64,000 nucleotides of DNA, taken from assembly GCA_013398175.1 (NCBI GenBank), contig VZRZ01002089.1, forward strand, positions 1,268,203 through 1,332,202, given 5' to 3'. The DNA comes from Climacteris rufus (lineage: Eukaryota; Chordata; Aves; Passeriformes; Climacteridae). The translations under genes and the position numbers were made by a program. Shown here one piece after another: positions 1 to 12,905 of the stretch. Position 1 is the first letter of the stretch; each line of letters opens with the position of its first letter. The notes beneath the pieces were generated by a model. That model saw only the letters and a list, made by a program, of their open reading frames with translations. It did not search any database and was not told the origin of the DNA.

Positions 1-2289
1 CAAGAATTCATCAGTATCTCCCAGTTTATATTCTTTCTTTTAATGAACATTATTTGTAACTCAGCTTTCCTTTTGCTAAACCATTCTCTGCTTCTGTCTG
101 ATCCTTCAGACACTTCCTTAGACATCTGGTCTCTGAATCTTATTTAGTGAATCACTGATTCCCTTTTGAATAACAGACAAGGGTCCCATACTTAATAGTT
201 TGGTCTCTACCTACTTTTCCTTTGGCTTATCACAGGAGTCACAGATATCTATCTATTAGCTTCATTCAAATTCCTTCTGAACAAAAAATTTTCATCTTCA
301 CAGTTTTTTGGCTGAGATTATCCAACTGCTAAACTAGCCTTTTCAAGTAAATGTATGGAATTATTAGAGATAATGCCATTCCTGGTCTTCACATGAGCTT
401 TGGGATGATCTGGACTATTTTGAATGTTACTATTGAATTTTCATAAAACATATATTTTATGGTTTTTTTGCACAGATATTCAGAATGCTTGATTTGTTTA
501 AAATGTTCAAATTTAAAGCTATTGTTTTTACTTTCTGTATTTTTAAAAGATGACAAGACTTAATTTCCTACTTTGAATTTTCATTTTATGTTTTGGTGGG
601 TTTTTTTTTTAATTGTTTTAAAATTTAATGGTGACTTCGCAGTTTTTCTAATCTACACTACCCCACAGTGCTTCCTACAGTAAAACACCTTTATTTGCTC
701 ATTTCAGTCTTGGCTGGTTTATGACAGAGAACAACCAGTCTGTATGGAAGTCAAACATCATTACACTCAATTCTAATTAGTCTGTTCTTCCATTTTCACA
801 GGAATGTACCTCATTCATTTTCATTGTTTGACTGCATCTAACATTCCTATTTGGTCCTTCAGGTTAAAGTCTTTCTGAGTATAAGATTAAAGGACTTTTC
901 TTGACCTCTATATTAGTTCCAGATCAGCTTTCTGATATTTAAATCTGAACCTTCTTGGTTTTGCTTATATATACATCCAATTTGCCACTTCTGGATCCTT
1001 GTCAAAACATTGAACTTCCTGTCACAGTAATTGCAACTCCCTATATTTACCACTTTTTCTACATTTGCATTCTATAAAATCTAAGCCAGTGAAGCACTCA
1101 AGAGCCAAGGGGTAAAATATCCCACCACCATTGTGACTCTGTATAAAATCTTATGGTTACGCCATTTCAATTATGCATTTGGACAGTTCACTGAATTTTT
1201 CCTTCAGTACTCCCTGCAGCTATAAATTGTCTCAAAGCAGCTGGAAGGGAATCAGAAAAACTTTATTCCATGGAATGAATTGTCATGTTTGTTCAGAAAT
1301 CCCTAAGTAGGAAACATCATGAACCTGAAGGTTTCTGTGCCTTAGGTCTGGGCCAGCATCACTATTTCAATATGCATCTCATTATTCTGTTCCTTACCCT
1401 TTGAATCATTGCTGTCTGACAACAATATCAAGGAGAAATTAGTGATGTGAAGGAAGCAGGTTATTTAAATTGTCTTGTATATAAGCTTCAGCTTCCTTGT
1501 TTTGAAATATCCTTATTTCTTTAACTTAAATAATTTTTAAAAGAATGGAACTAAAGAGGACTAATTTGCAAAGTGATCTTTCTTTGACCAGATAAGGAAT
1601 TTTTTTGCAAGTGAAAGAGACAAAAGCTATTTTAGGAAATGCTGAGAAAATTAAGACATGGCTAGATATGTGAAAAGTTAAAAATTGTACTGACTAGGTC
1701 ATTAACCATAATGAGTGTGTAAAGGAAACCAGAGGAGTGTATATAATCTGCATTCCAGCTGTTTCTCAGTGAGGATGAAGGAAAATGAAACTTCATCTGG
1801 GAAATCTTGTTTCTTTTCTCCTGTGATATATTTAAAGCACATCTGTTACAAAGCTAAAAAGGATATTATGTCAGAATTGCCAGGAGAAAGATCTGATTGT
1901 TCTTTTAATTTTACAGTGACTGCAGGTAAAGTTAGATTCTTCAGCCTAGCTGTAAATGTGTTTTGAGAGAGAATTATATGTTCTGTTCCATTTGTTCAGA
2001 AGTTCTTCAGAGACTTACCATTATGAAAGCAACCTAGAATCGCAAATACAGTGAAAGATAGGCAAGACATCATGCTTCTTATGACTACGATAAAGAAGAT
2101 CCGTAATCTGAGCTCTTGTTGTCCTAAGGCTAGTCTGAAAGAAGATTATCGTCAACCACAGGATAGACTCACTTATGTACACAGGAGCTGGAAGTAGATA
2201 TGGAAAATGGAAATATGGATGGAATACCAGGGAGGGATATGCAATCATGCTTTGACATGCTGAAGTGGAACTGGAAAATGGAAATTCCG
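1..2289. other. AT-rich sequence with no recognised feature
   Basis: Unique-looking AT-rich DNA. No repeat family, exon with good splice sites, or RNA gene could be recognised. The open frames here are short and have no protein-like composition. Confidence 0.5.
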
Positions 2290-3750
2290 ATGGAGTTAAA
2301 AATGGAAGGAGATAGGAACAAAAAGAAGTTATAAAGGAGAATAAGTTATGAAGAAAAATAAGAAAGGCTCTTAAAGATACCTCAGAAACAAAAGGAGAGA
2401 CAACGAACAATTTTGGCATGCTCAGTGGGGTGGTCTGTCACTAACGAAGGACACAGAAATGTCTGAAGTCCTTGCTACATACTTCTACCTTTAGTCCTTG
2501 GGACATTATAAAGCAAATTCTCTTAAAAGCCAGTTCAAGGCAAATAAAGGTTAAGAAGGTGGTTTGGAACAATTAGCATTGGTCTAGTCAGGGCATACTC
2601 CTGTACCAGTGGTTATGCCCTCTCCGAGAAGGGCACTAGGGAGATCAGTGAATGGCTGGCACTAGGGAAATCAGTGAATGACATTTGCTTTAGCAGTGTC
2701 TAGGCTTTTGACAATGTTTCCCATAGCATCATGGTATCCAAGCTGTGGAGATATGGACTAGAGGGGTAAATTATAAATAGGAGAGAAATTGGCTGTACCA
2801 TTAAGATTAATGGTTCAAAACCTAACTGGCAACCAATTGTGAATGGTGTTTCTTGAGTAATACTGAAGTTGATGCTACTTTACATCTTGATCAAGCCTGG
2901 TTAGGGGACAGGATATTTCTGCATTAAGTTGATGTGAGACTTCAGTCTGGGAGGACTGCTTGATACACATTGGATGGCAGGGTTTCCTTTCATAGAAACC
3001 TTGACAAGGTAGAGACAGAGTCCAACAGAAACTCAATAATTCAGCAGAGACAAAAAGTCTGAGTTCCATCTGAGGTGGAATAAACCTCTGGAACATTGCA
3101 GCCTGCCAGCCAGGAAGATGCAAGGATTGTATAGCCCTGGTAGTCAAAACACCATTGCATCAATGAAAGCTAACTGCATACTGTGTTAGTAGCAGCATAG
3201 TCAGTGAGTCAATTATTCCATTCTTTTTGACACTTTCAGGCCATATATATGATACTCTGCCCAGTATCATTCCTTCCTATACAAAAGAGAGATTGACAAG
3301 CTTCAGAAAGTTCAATATTTGCGTAAGAAGATAATTATGGAATGGAGCAAATGATGCCGGAGGCGAAGAAAACTGATTAGGAGCTTTTGAGGTTGGAGAA
3401 GAGAAGATCAAGGAAATCTAATTGCAGTCTACTGAAAGTTAAAGGGGTTTATAGAAAATATATAACCAGACTTCTGAAAACCATTCACAGTGAAAGAACA
3501 AGAAGCAATAGACACAAATTACTGCAAAAGACCTTCCAGCAGGATAAAGAAAAAAAAAGTCAAAAATCATAGTGAGGATGATTAAGCATTATAGCAGGTT
3601 TCACAGAGAAGCTGTGAGAACTCCATCTTTGGAGATATTCAAAGCTTGATTCGACAGAGCCCTGAACTACCTGACCTAACTTTGTTCTTGATCCTGCTTT
3701 AAAAAGCATGTAGACAAAATTACTTAGAGACATCCTATGCAACCCAAAGT
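2290..3750 (+). mobile_element. Old, heavily decayed CR1 LINE fragment (ORF2 reverse transcriptase to 3' region)
   Basis: The conceptual plus-strand translation keeps isolated pieces of CR1 ORF2. Around 2425-2500 is the segment before the reverse transcriptase (VTNEGHRN-like). At about 2707-2800 there is an AFDNVSHSIMVSKLWRYGLE-like stretch, matching the conserved CR1 motif AFDxVSHxIL..KL..YGL. From 3580 to 3745 the order resembles the CR1 tail (AGCATTATAGCAG, then CTCCATCTTTGGAGATATTC, then a pair of degenerate donor-like blocks). Stop codons and indels are everywhere, so this is a fossil. The stretch 2880-3560 aligns least well and may contain other DNA. A 23-bp unit is repeated in tandem inside it (2632-2654 and 2658-2680). 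Family assignment is fairly sure; exact ends are not. Confidence 0.68.
2632..2680. repeat. Two-copy tandem repeat of a 23-bp unit inside the old CR1
   Basis: The unit GGCACTAGGGAGATCAGTGA plus ATG occurs at 2632-2654 and again, with one substitution, at 2658-2680. It is a local duplication within the CR1 relic. Confidence 0.8.
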
Positions 3751-4502
3751 ATTTTATGCCTCAAAAACACTTCAGGATCATTGTCTACCATTACTTGGGT
3801 GTTGTCAAGCTGCTTGGTTTTTTTTCCTGGACTTGAATTCATTCAGCTTTCCATCTGAGTTACTACAAATCCTGTTTCCTCCCATTTGATCTACGCCTGT
3901 TGCTTGATTAATGGTTTCCACAGATGTTGTTCTTGTGATAGCTGGTCAGCCTGAGTTTTGGATCATTATATATCAATTATACCCCTGCACCCCCTAGAAA
4001 TAAGTGGTCTGAGTGTTACTCTTTGAGTAACTTGTGTCTTCCTATGAATTTTCATACTGCTGTATACCTATATCCCTATATATAGGCTCCTATACCTACA
4101 GATTGAACAATGGTCTGGACTGAGACTTCAATCCAGGCTACTGTCCTATATCACCCCTTACTGCATAACTGGATGAACTGGATAAAAATGTGGAATTTTG
4201 CTAACTTGTCCAGCTCTTTGCTTTTCTTCTTGCTTTCTGCAAGGCTTCTCTTGCTCACTCCGTCTAGGCCAAGCATCCTAAGGGGATGCCTTCCTCTGCC
4301 TGTGGTTTTATTCTGTATGTCTTTAGAAAACTTCCTATTTCTGAAAAGGAAGAGGCAACTTCCCCGCACACTGCAAAATAAGTACTGATTTTTAAATAAT
4401 GCTTTGAAGACTTCAAATTACTATAATTTTATATAATGGCATATACAAACACAACCTTAGATCACCCTGAACTGTACATCAGTTTGGAACTAGATAAAAC
4501 TA

Positions 4503-4582
4503 GAAAGTATAATAATTATTTATTTATATAAATATAAGATAATATAAAATATTTTATTATTATATTAATATAAATTAAGGTA
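4503..4582. repeat. AT-only low-complexity tract
   Basis: About 80 bp made almost entirely of A and T, with TTTATATAAATATAA- and TATTATATTAATATAA-like blocks. It lies shortly upstream of the 3' end of the first CR1 in the triple cluster. It is probably simple-sequence DNA. Confidence 0.7.
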
Positions 4583-4777
4583 GTAAGACTAAGGTTTAAA
4601 TATCAGTCAGACAATAAATTCTTATAATTTCTGTATGAAAGATCAATTCCATAGGTTAGTACAATTAGTAGTTTAGTGACATCAATCATATGTTGTATCA
4701 TTTGCATGTGTGTTTGCATCAGTTATTAACTTTCAAATTGATAATGAATTCTAGGTACAACTGAGCTTCCCTTTACA

Positions 4778-5119
4778 CAGAATCACAGAATCATAGCTTC
4801 ATAAAATGGTTTGGTTTGGAAAGGAATTTTGAAGGTCATCCAGTCCAATGACCTTGGAATGAGCAGGGACATCTTCAGCTACACCAGGTTGCTCAGAGCC
4901 CCATCCAAACCAGACTTTGAATATTTCTGGGGATGGGGCATCTACCGCCTCTCTGATCAACCTGTTTCAGTGTTGCACCACCCTCATCATAAGAAAATTC
5001 TTCCTTCTCTCTAGTCTGAATCTACCCTGTTTTGGTTTAGAACCATTATCTTTTGTCTTATTGCAACACTCCCAGACAAAAAGCCTGACTCCAATGAGCC
5101 CTGCAGCATCTCTGGAGAA
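4778..5119 (-). mobile_element. CR1 LINE, 5'-truncated 3' end (cluster copy 1)
   Basis: The left end carries the reverse complement of the CR1 3' terminus (ACAGAATCACAGAATCATAG, then GGTCATCCAGTCCAA). It continues into the typical antisense 3' region (CACCAGGTTGCTCAGAGCCC, GGGGATGGGGCATCTACC, AACCTGTTTCAGTG). It is truncated at about 5119, where a second CR1 3' end begins at once. Severe 5' truncation is usual for CR1, which is copied from its 3' end by target-primed reverse transcription. Confidence 0.92.
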
Positions 5120-6853
5120 CATAGAATCCCAGAATATCCTGAGTTGGAAGGGAACCTCAAGGATCATCCAGTCCAACTCTTGGGCCTGCACAGGACACCC
5201 CAAGAATCACATCATGTGCCTGAGAGTATTGTCCAAATGCTTCTCAGGCAGGTTTGATGCTATGACTGTTTCCCTGGGGACCCTGTTCCAGAGCCCAACA
5301 ACCCTCTCGGTGAAGAATCTTTTCCTTACATTTAACCTAAACCTTCCCTGACACAACTTCAGACCATTCACTCATGTTCTGTTGCAGGGCACCACAGAGA
5401 AGAGATCGGTGCTTGCCCTTCCAATTCCCCTCATGAGGAAGCTGTAGATTGTGATGAGGTCTCCCCTGAGTCTCCTCTCCTCCAGGCTGAAAAAGCCAAG
5501 TGACCTCAGCCACTCCTTGTATAGCTTCCCCTCAAGGTCCTTTACCATCTTCATTGCCCTCCTTTGGGTGGTCTCTAGTAGCTTAATGTCTTTTTTATAA
5601 TCTGGCACCCAAAACTGCCTCCAGGCCTCAAGGTAAGGGCACACTGGTGCAAAGCAGAGCAAGACAATCCCCACCCTTGCCCAGCTGGCGATGCTGTGCC
5701 TGATGCACCCCAGGATACGCTTGGCCCTCCTGGCTGACAGGGCACTGCTGACTCCTATTGGACTTTCTGTTGACCAGGAAACCCAGGTCCCTTTCTGCGG
5801 CACTGCTTTCCTGCATCTCATTCCCCAGTCTGTACCTAGATCCAGGGCTGCCCCATCCCAGGTGCAGAATCTGGCATTTTCCCTTGTTGAACTTCATATG
5901 GTTGGTGATTACCCAGCTCTTTAATTTATTAAGGTCTCTCTGCAGGGCCTCTCTGCCTTCGAGGGAGTCAACAGCTCCTCCCAGTTTAATGTCATCAGCA
6001 AATTTACTTACTATTCCTTCGAAACCTGTATCCAAGTCATTTATGAAGATGTTAAGAGCACAGGGCTGAGGATGGAGCCCTGTGGAACCCCACTAGTGAC
6101 AGGTCACCAGTCTGATGTCACCCCAGTCACTATAATGCTTTGTTCCCTACTTGCTCACCCATTGCATGATGTATTTATCCATGTGAATGCAGGACATTTT
6201 GTCTGGAAGGATCCTGTGAGAGACAGCATCAAAGCTTTTCTGAAATCCAAAAAATTACATCAACTGGCTTCCCTTGACCAGTTTAGTTGGTTACCTTGTC
6301 ATAAAAAGAAATCAAGTTTTACAAGCAGGGCTTTCCCCTCATGATGACCAATGACAGTGTTGTCCTTCAGGTATTTATCAATATCTCCCAGAATAATCTT
6401 CCTAATTTTACCAATCACTGAAGTGAGACTGACAGGCCTATGCTGTCCAGGGTCGTCTTACACGCCCTTCTTGAAAATTGGGGCAACGTTAGCTAGCTTT
6501 CAGTCAGCTGGGACCTCTGTAGATTCCCAAGACTGTTCAAAAATCATTGACAGAGGCCTTGCAATGACATAAGCCAGATCTTTGAGTCTTCTCAGATTAA
6601 TCCCATCAGGCACTATAGACTCATAGGGATCTACCTGGATCAGCAGTTCCTGCAAAAGTTCAGGATTGACTGGGATTTTATCATTCTGACAGCCATGGTT
6701 CCCCAGCTCAGGTTTCTGGGACCTCCATAGCCCATCACTGGTGATGAAGACTGAAGCAAAGAAAGCATTAAATATCTCTGCCTTGTCTGTGTCCCTGTTG
6801 GTGAGTCAACCATCCTCATCAAGGAACAGGTCAATCACCTCGTCCAACTACTG
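5120..6853 (-). mobile_element. CR1 LINE, long 5'-truncated copy with reverse-transcriptase remnants (cluster copy 2)
   Basis: A second CR1 3' terminus starts at 5120 (CATAGAATCCCAGAATATCC, GGAACCTCAAGGATCATCCA). Reading the minus strand, ORF2 pieces are clear. The frame covering 6035-5628 contains SKFADDIKLGGAVDSLEGRE, which holds the (Y/F)ADD catalytic motif of the reverse transcriptase. It continues as HMKFNKGKCQILHLGWG, diagnostic of CR1. The frame covering 5821-5372 continues with RILGCIRHSIASWARVGIV and KMVKDLEGKLYKEWLRSLG, ending near the ORF2 C-terminus. Frames are shifted against each other and contain stops, so it is inactive. The 6100-6853 part matches the N-terminal half of the reverse-transcriptase region at DNA level. 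The copy is truncated before the endonuclease domain. Confidence 0.94.
5372..6035 (-). pseudogene. Broken CR1 ORF2: C-terminal half of the reverse transcriptase
   Basis: Two overlapping minus-strand frames, 6035-5628 (135 codons) and 5821-5372 (149 codons), together represent the region from the FADD active site to the end of CR1 ORF2. In the living element this protein makes cDNA from CR1 RNA at a nicked chromosomal site. Visible landmarks are FADDIKLGG, the conserved block with MKFNKGKC, then RRAKRILGCIRH, YKKDIKLLETTQRRAMKMVK and FFSLEERRLRGDLITIYSFL. The frame changes between the two segments within about 190 bp of overlap, and the upstream part of ORF2 has stops. The copy therefore cannot make a working enzyme. 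The apparent start codons are internal methionines and not real starts. Confidence 0.88.
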
Positions 6854-6857
6854 GACT

Positions 6858-7392
6858 TACCACCAAGGTCAGCTTGAGCAAGATTGTTCTGTTTGTATTA
6901 TTTTGTTCTGAATACCTCCAAGGATGGACACCTCACAAGCTCTCTGAGAAACCTATTCTAGAATTCAATCACCTTCTAAAAAAATAAGAAGTTTAAAATT
7001 AATTTCTTGTATTTCAGTTCGTGCCCAGTGCCTCTTGTTCTGTCATTGGGTTCCACAGAGAAGAGTCTCATTCTCTCATCTTCACTTCTTCCCAATCAGG
7101 TACCTTTTTGATGATGTGCCCCTTAGGAGTTCTCTTCTGAAGACTGAACAGTCCCAGCTCCTTGAGTATCCTCTCATCCATGAAGTGGTCCTCATCCTTG
7201 GTCATGTCCATGACCCTTCACTAGAATTGCTTGATTATGTCCATATCTCTGTTGTACTGGGAAGTCCAGAACTGGACCCATTACTCCAGATGTAAGTGAG
7301 GTGCTGAGCAATCCTGTAAAGGATTGCTGGCAATGTTCTTCCTAATGCAGCCCAAGATACTGTTGATCCTTCTTCCTTCAGAGCAAATTACT
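6858..7392 (-). mobile_element. CR1 LINE 3' region, older subfamily (cluster copy 3)
   Basis: The antisense CR1 3' region begins with ACCAAGGTCAGCTTGAGCAA. It runs through GAATACCTCCAAGGATGGAC, CAGTTCGTGCCCAGTGCCTC, GAAGACTGAACAGTCCCAGC and ACTCCAGATGTAAGTGAGGT. These landmarks repeat positions already present in copy 1, so this is a separate insertion and not the rest of copy 1. It is more diverged than copy 2 and lacks the extreme 3' repeat. Confidence 0.85.
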
Positions 7393-10300
7393 GACTCATT
7401 AATTTGTTTTTACACTGGGATGCTTAGTTAAGAATTTAATTTATTTAAATATGGTGTCTTACTAATTGGTGATAAAAGTCATGAACAACTTCTATATTTC
7501 TTCCACTTTGAAATGAGGGCTCTCAGATGTATACATTACTGTTTACAATCAGCTCTATTTTATTTCAGTTTTGTTTTTTTTTTTTTAACTTTTTAAAGGA
7601 TGTGTCAGCATCAGGGGAGTTATATAGCATGCATGATCTTAATGAACCATGCATGGCATATTTTAGATTTAGCTTTAAAGTTTAATACAATGATCTGACA
7701 AAGTTTTTATTACTCCATCTGGATTTTTATTGACATATTCCTGGATAGGTACATTTACCTGCAATAACTGGAAGGATGGTCACACTGGTTGTATTGCCCT
7801 GTCTTCCTTGCTGAATGACATATGTCAGAGGAGATGTTTTGGACTGGACAGAGTGATATAAATTTCAAACTGATAGCTCCACTCCTGTCACATAACACAT
7901 CTTTCTTACATTAAAACATTTCTTTATCCTTCACATATCACTCTTATTCCGTCACTTGGGAATTCCTTACTAACCCATTCAAGACTGAAAACTGAAGTTA
8001 CTCAGCTACTTATACTAGGAAAATGTATTAAAAAACCAAACTAAAATGCCATTATCTTTCTTCCTTGCATATAACCAATATGGAATGTTCTCTATGTTTC
8101 ATTAAATCTGTATTTATGGATCAGAGATTTATTTTGCTTTTACATTTTTTATATCAGTTACAAAAAAGGAGATTCTGAGCCCAGTCTTGTCAGTATTTTA
8201 CTGATAGCATGAAATTCTATTGCTGTCCCAGAGGTTAATAAGAAAGAAATCTCTTATCAGACATCAAAGAAAATGCAAAATTATCACAACAGCAAGCAAT
8301 ACTCTTTCATTCTCTAATAATACACAGTGCACGTCGCTACAGGAAACAAATGTACCCAACTGAATAGATAAATCCATAAATAAGAGCTGATTTTTTGCTT
8401 TAGCTAAGAAAAAAACTGAAAAATATTCTGCATGTTTGGCTGAAGCCAAACTGTGTTAGTAATAGTGAGATTTGCTGGAAAATACTCTGACTTTAGTGGT
8501 CCGTTTGCCCTATCCACTAACACATTGTGGAAACTTATAATAGAAAGCAAACACCTGTTTCAAGAGCTCTCCATTTTAAGACAGGAGCCACAGTAAACAC
8601 TGACAGACAGTATTTTCAGGTTAACTTCATAACTAGAAAGGAAGCAGAAATTATTAGGATCCAATAAAAGGGTTCAGACCCTTTCAGCAGGCCTTAGAGA
8701 GAATGTATTGCCTAAATCCAAAATGGTGTTGCTGAGAAACCACTCAGTTGCTACTTAGCTGTGGAATTTCATAAGCTTTGCAAGCCTCTACTGTCCTAGT
8801 AGTAGGAAATTAGAGGTTTCTTCATGTGTTTTGAAAGAAATGAGTGAGCCCTGATAGTGTTCAAGGACCAAGATTATAGTTCATATTTTCAGGGAAGACT
8901 TCAATGCTGTGAATGATGAGTATGTCATGTGTCTTCATAAATCCATTCAGGTAGAGAGGCAATGTGCTGAATGCACTCTGTTTTCAGTGTTTTCTTAGAG
9001 ACCAGTCTGTTTCATATTGCATTTGGAGGGCAGCAAAATGCCTTCCCAGGGCCAAACTCCTGCTTAGGACTTTCAGTGCTTAGCTTTGGGCAGATGTCTA
9101 AATGCCCAGGGTTGGGGAATCCCAAACAGCTTGAGCAAAACTTAATTCAAAAAGAAACAATTGAATATCTATGTTCTGAACCCTAAGTCTTTGCTTTACC
9201 TTAAATCATCTAAATTCTCAATGCATACAGGTCTTAAAAAGATCTGACTTGTTTTTCTGTCATGGAAAGTCTAATAGGCTTTCTTTTTGATTTGAAGATT
9301 TTATTTTAGATTTCTCACTTTGAAAATGCGCTGTTACTTTCATTTGATTTCAGTTTACTGGCATTTTGCTTCTCAGTTCCATTTAGCATCAAAGAAAATA
9401 CTAAACAAGCTACCAGGAATCATTCTGAACTTTCAATAATAATTGTAAAAAAAGTCTTGTAATACCAGAAATAAGCTAGGACTTCACTTTACTGATGCTA
9501 ATACTTTTTAACCTTGAATTCAAATTAAGTATCTGAGATTTTTTGTCTGTTTTTGTGATATTTAACATTGTTATCACACCAAGAAATAAACAATTGTTTA
9601 AGGAAATGGGTGAGAGTTGTTCTCAGTGCTACAGTGCTGAGTCAGTCATGCAGAACTAATTTCCTGGCTGTCTCTGAATGCACATAAAGCTGCTCTGTAG
9701 CTGCTGCTGACAATGAACTAGTGACTGGAAAAAGGAATCTTAAACACAGTCACATCTCTTGACTGTTAAAATCCTTTACACAAAGCATGCTGATCTAATG
9801 TACTGTAGTAAGCAGTATCCTTTTTTTTTGCTTGTTAGTAAGAGAAGCTTTAATACCTGAAGCTGTTGCTAAGTAACCAACTGCTTCCAAAATACATCGT
9901 CCTTGATAATAAAACCGGTTTATTTTTCTGCTAATTAATATAGATACATAGGAATTTTGATATTGGTATTGCATAATGGAAAAAATACCCTAACAACAGA
10001 AGATTGTCATGCATAACTGAGGATGTCTTATTCATGTTGGGAGCATATTACGAGCCACTTAATCAGAAAATCTGTATTTGAATAAAACTGCCCAGCCATT
10101 GAGAAGCAAAATGGAAATAGAAGTAAGATGCCTACATGAAAAGGCACTTCCCTGTTTCTTTAGCTACATCTTATGGTGCAGAAAAAAAAGAACTGATGCC
10201 TGTCCATAATATATGTTATTTAGAGCAGGCTCACAGATATTTTTGCTTTCTTAAATAAAATGAGCTTGTTTAAATGGTATTTCAATGCAAAGATGCTCAG

Positions 10301-12900
10301 AACCAAAAAAATCCACAAACAACCCACTAAAAGAAAAAATGAATGCATTAATCTATATATATTAACTAAGACTGAAAGAAAACAGATTATGTCCACAAGC
10401 AGCAATACTGCTTCTAGCTTAATGTAGATCTAGTGTTATTCTTCAAATAAAGTTTAATGGCTGCAAGAAGAAGTAGGTGGGAGGAAAATGCACTCACATC
10501 CAAGTTTGCAATGTAACAGCCCACACAGGGATGTAAATGAAGATTTGGACACAGGATTTGCTCAGCGAAGCAGAAGGTTTTACTGCCCTCTAGTAAAATG
10601 CAGTTACAAAACTGTCTTAAAATGTATGCATGCTGAGTAAACCATTTCAGTTATTGTTACTGAAAATGTGATTAGTCTTGAATTGTCATCTCATTGTTTC
10701 CATAGTCAAAGAATAAACCATTTACGTTCCATCTAGAATGACTTATTTTTGAATTAAGGAAAATAGCAATAATGAAGCACAAAAGCAAGATCTCTGTGGC
10801 TGCATCTGCATTAACAAATCTCATGCCAAATTTTCAGCACTGTTATTAGCAAAACCCTGAGTGGTAGCACAGTGCAAAAATTCCTGAGTCCCAGCTAAAG
10901 GGGAATTTACCCTGTCATTAGCATTGTATCAGCACTGAATTAGCAGCTCGAGAGTGAGCATGATTTGTGTCCTTTAATTTCTGTCAGCAGCAACTCTGAG
11001 AATTAAATGGCAGCTGAACTCTTTACATAGTGCTATAGAGAATTGGAAGATAAGTTGCAAGGAAGTTGTAGATATTTAAAAGTGTGACACAAAGGAAAAA
11101 AAAGAAATGAAATAATAATGTTGTTGCCATGCACATAGCTGTTCCAGGCAGTGCTGTACCACTGGATTATTACTAACAAGGATGGCATGAAAGGACGTGT
11201 GAGACTGTAATCTTAAAAAGCCTGACACTGATGGTGATTGTTGTAACTGTGTACACAGTGACTTGTTACGCAGTACAGGCTCTGCCTCTCAAACAGCAGC
11301 AGAAGTGCTTGGGAAAGGACAAGTACTAACTGCAGCCTCCCAGATTACCTAGTGCATTTTTCCCTGTGTATTGCTTTTCTTTATTTGTTTAGCTTTACTT
11401 TTTCCTCAAATGTAAAGTGTAAAACTGGCAGGTTTTCCAGGAGACACATAGACCCTCTGGGAAAATTATATTTTCAATTTTCAACATCAATCACTGAAAA
11501 GTACAAATATTCTGTCACTGCGATTGTAAAGAGGAATGCTCAATCTCCGTATATTCTTATTTATATAGCTTCATAAATATTCAAATACCTAGGGAAAATG
11601 GGGCTAGAAATGGGGAAGTAGTTCGAAAGTAAATATAAATTAAAAGAAACATTCAGAAACAGAAGGACTGTATATTCATGTACAGAAAAGATCCAAATAG
11701 AGGGTAATGTAGCTTACTTCTAACTTTTGCCTCCCTCTTCCAGGGACAGACGATGCCAGGGGCACTATGTTGTGCAAGGACCACCAAAGAGGAGGGACTT
11801 TCCAACCTGTCACTCTACCTTTGCATACTGTCTCAAGGTCAACCCATACATAACTTGAATCTAGAAACTTAGTCCAGTCCTATCTTGTACATTGGTGGTG
11901 GTCTGGGATCAGAGAACCACAACTGGTTTCCTGACCCTTTCTCTTGAGACCTGCTGGGATGTGAGTGAGAAATCAGGCTTTCAAGTGCTCCAACACCTTG
12001 TTCAGTGCAAGAACACATACAGAAAAAAACATAGTTTTCAGCATTTGTTATGACATGAAGACTCTTAGGCCATTTTCCAATCCAAATAATGCATTCATAG
12101 AAAAAGAGGTCTGGAAGGGGCTTGGGAGACAAACTATTGCAAATTTCATATAGAAAGCAGGATAATTTGTACCTCAGTCATTGTTGACAAATGCTGACAC
12201 TAACTAACCTGTCCTTGAAAACCTCAAATAGCAGCTACTCCAGGTACTCCAAGGCCTCTTCTGTCTTCATTAGGTAAGATCCCTGATGAATCTTTACTTT
12301 TAACAGCTCTCCTGCTTGCAAGATACTTGCCTCTTTTTCTTTAACTCCTTAGCTGAGTCCTGCTCCCTTAAAGGCTGTTTTACATTTAGCTTTCCTAATG
12401 ATTTATGCACTAAAAGAATATGGAAGAAAAAAGATACAGTTTGAGCTTCCTGCAAATAGTAGATTTACTTTTTTAAACAATGTAGTTTTATTTAAGATAT
12501 AATTTTCCCCTTTCACTTAAACTTTCTTAAATAAAAGAACACAATATATTGGTTTTAAGTTGAAAATTGTTAATTTATTATGTGTATTTGCACTGCCTTG
12601 TGCATGAGACAGGTATTGAATTATGATCATCTGACCTTCCATGGTACATTGGTAGCATTATTTATTATCCTTTTGTTGACTTATTGTTTTGGTACCGTGA
12701 GCATATTTGGGGTTTTGAGCTATGTGAGCACTTAACCAGATTTATTTCTATTGAGTTTTGTATGATTAGGTAGAAGCTGTGTTAATGCTGTTTCACCTGT
12801 AAGAAACTTACTCTTGTATTAGGCACTTAGATAAAAATGCCTTCCATGATTGTGAGAGCATCTTAGGTCTATAATGTTATATTTCACCTGAATACTGAAA
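7393..12900. other. AT-rich non-repeat DNA with no recognised gene
   Basis: No repeat family was recognised over 5.5 kb. Poly-T at 7569-7586 is the only obvious simple repeat. The frames at 8971-9186, 11869-12132 and similar have no recognisable domain or exon signals. A block at 10880-11030 has the look of a conserved non-coding element and is reported under findings. Confidence 0.5.
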
Positions 12901-12905
12901 GGACC

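Noticed and set aside
2021..2419. 132-codon minus-strand frame
   Set aside because: It is largely antisense to the start of the old CR1, with low-complexity Phe/Leu/Ser content and no domain.
11724..11860. Pyrimidine-rich acceptor-like site (TTGCCTCCCTCTTCCAG) followed by a 38-codon frame
   Set aside because: The site is good, but the frame is short, no donor follows and the peptide is not recognised; the evidence was judged too weak to list.
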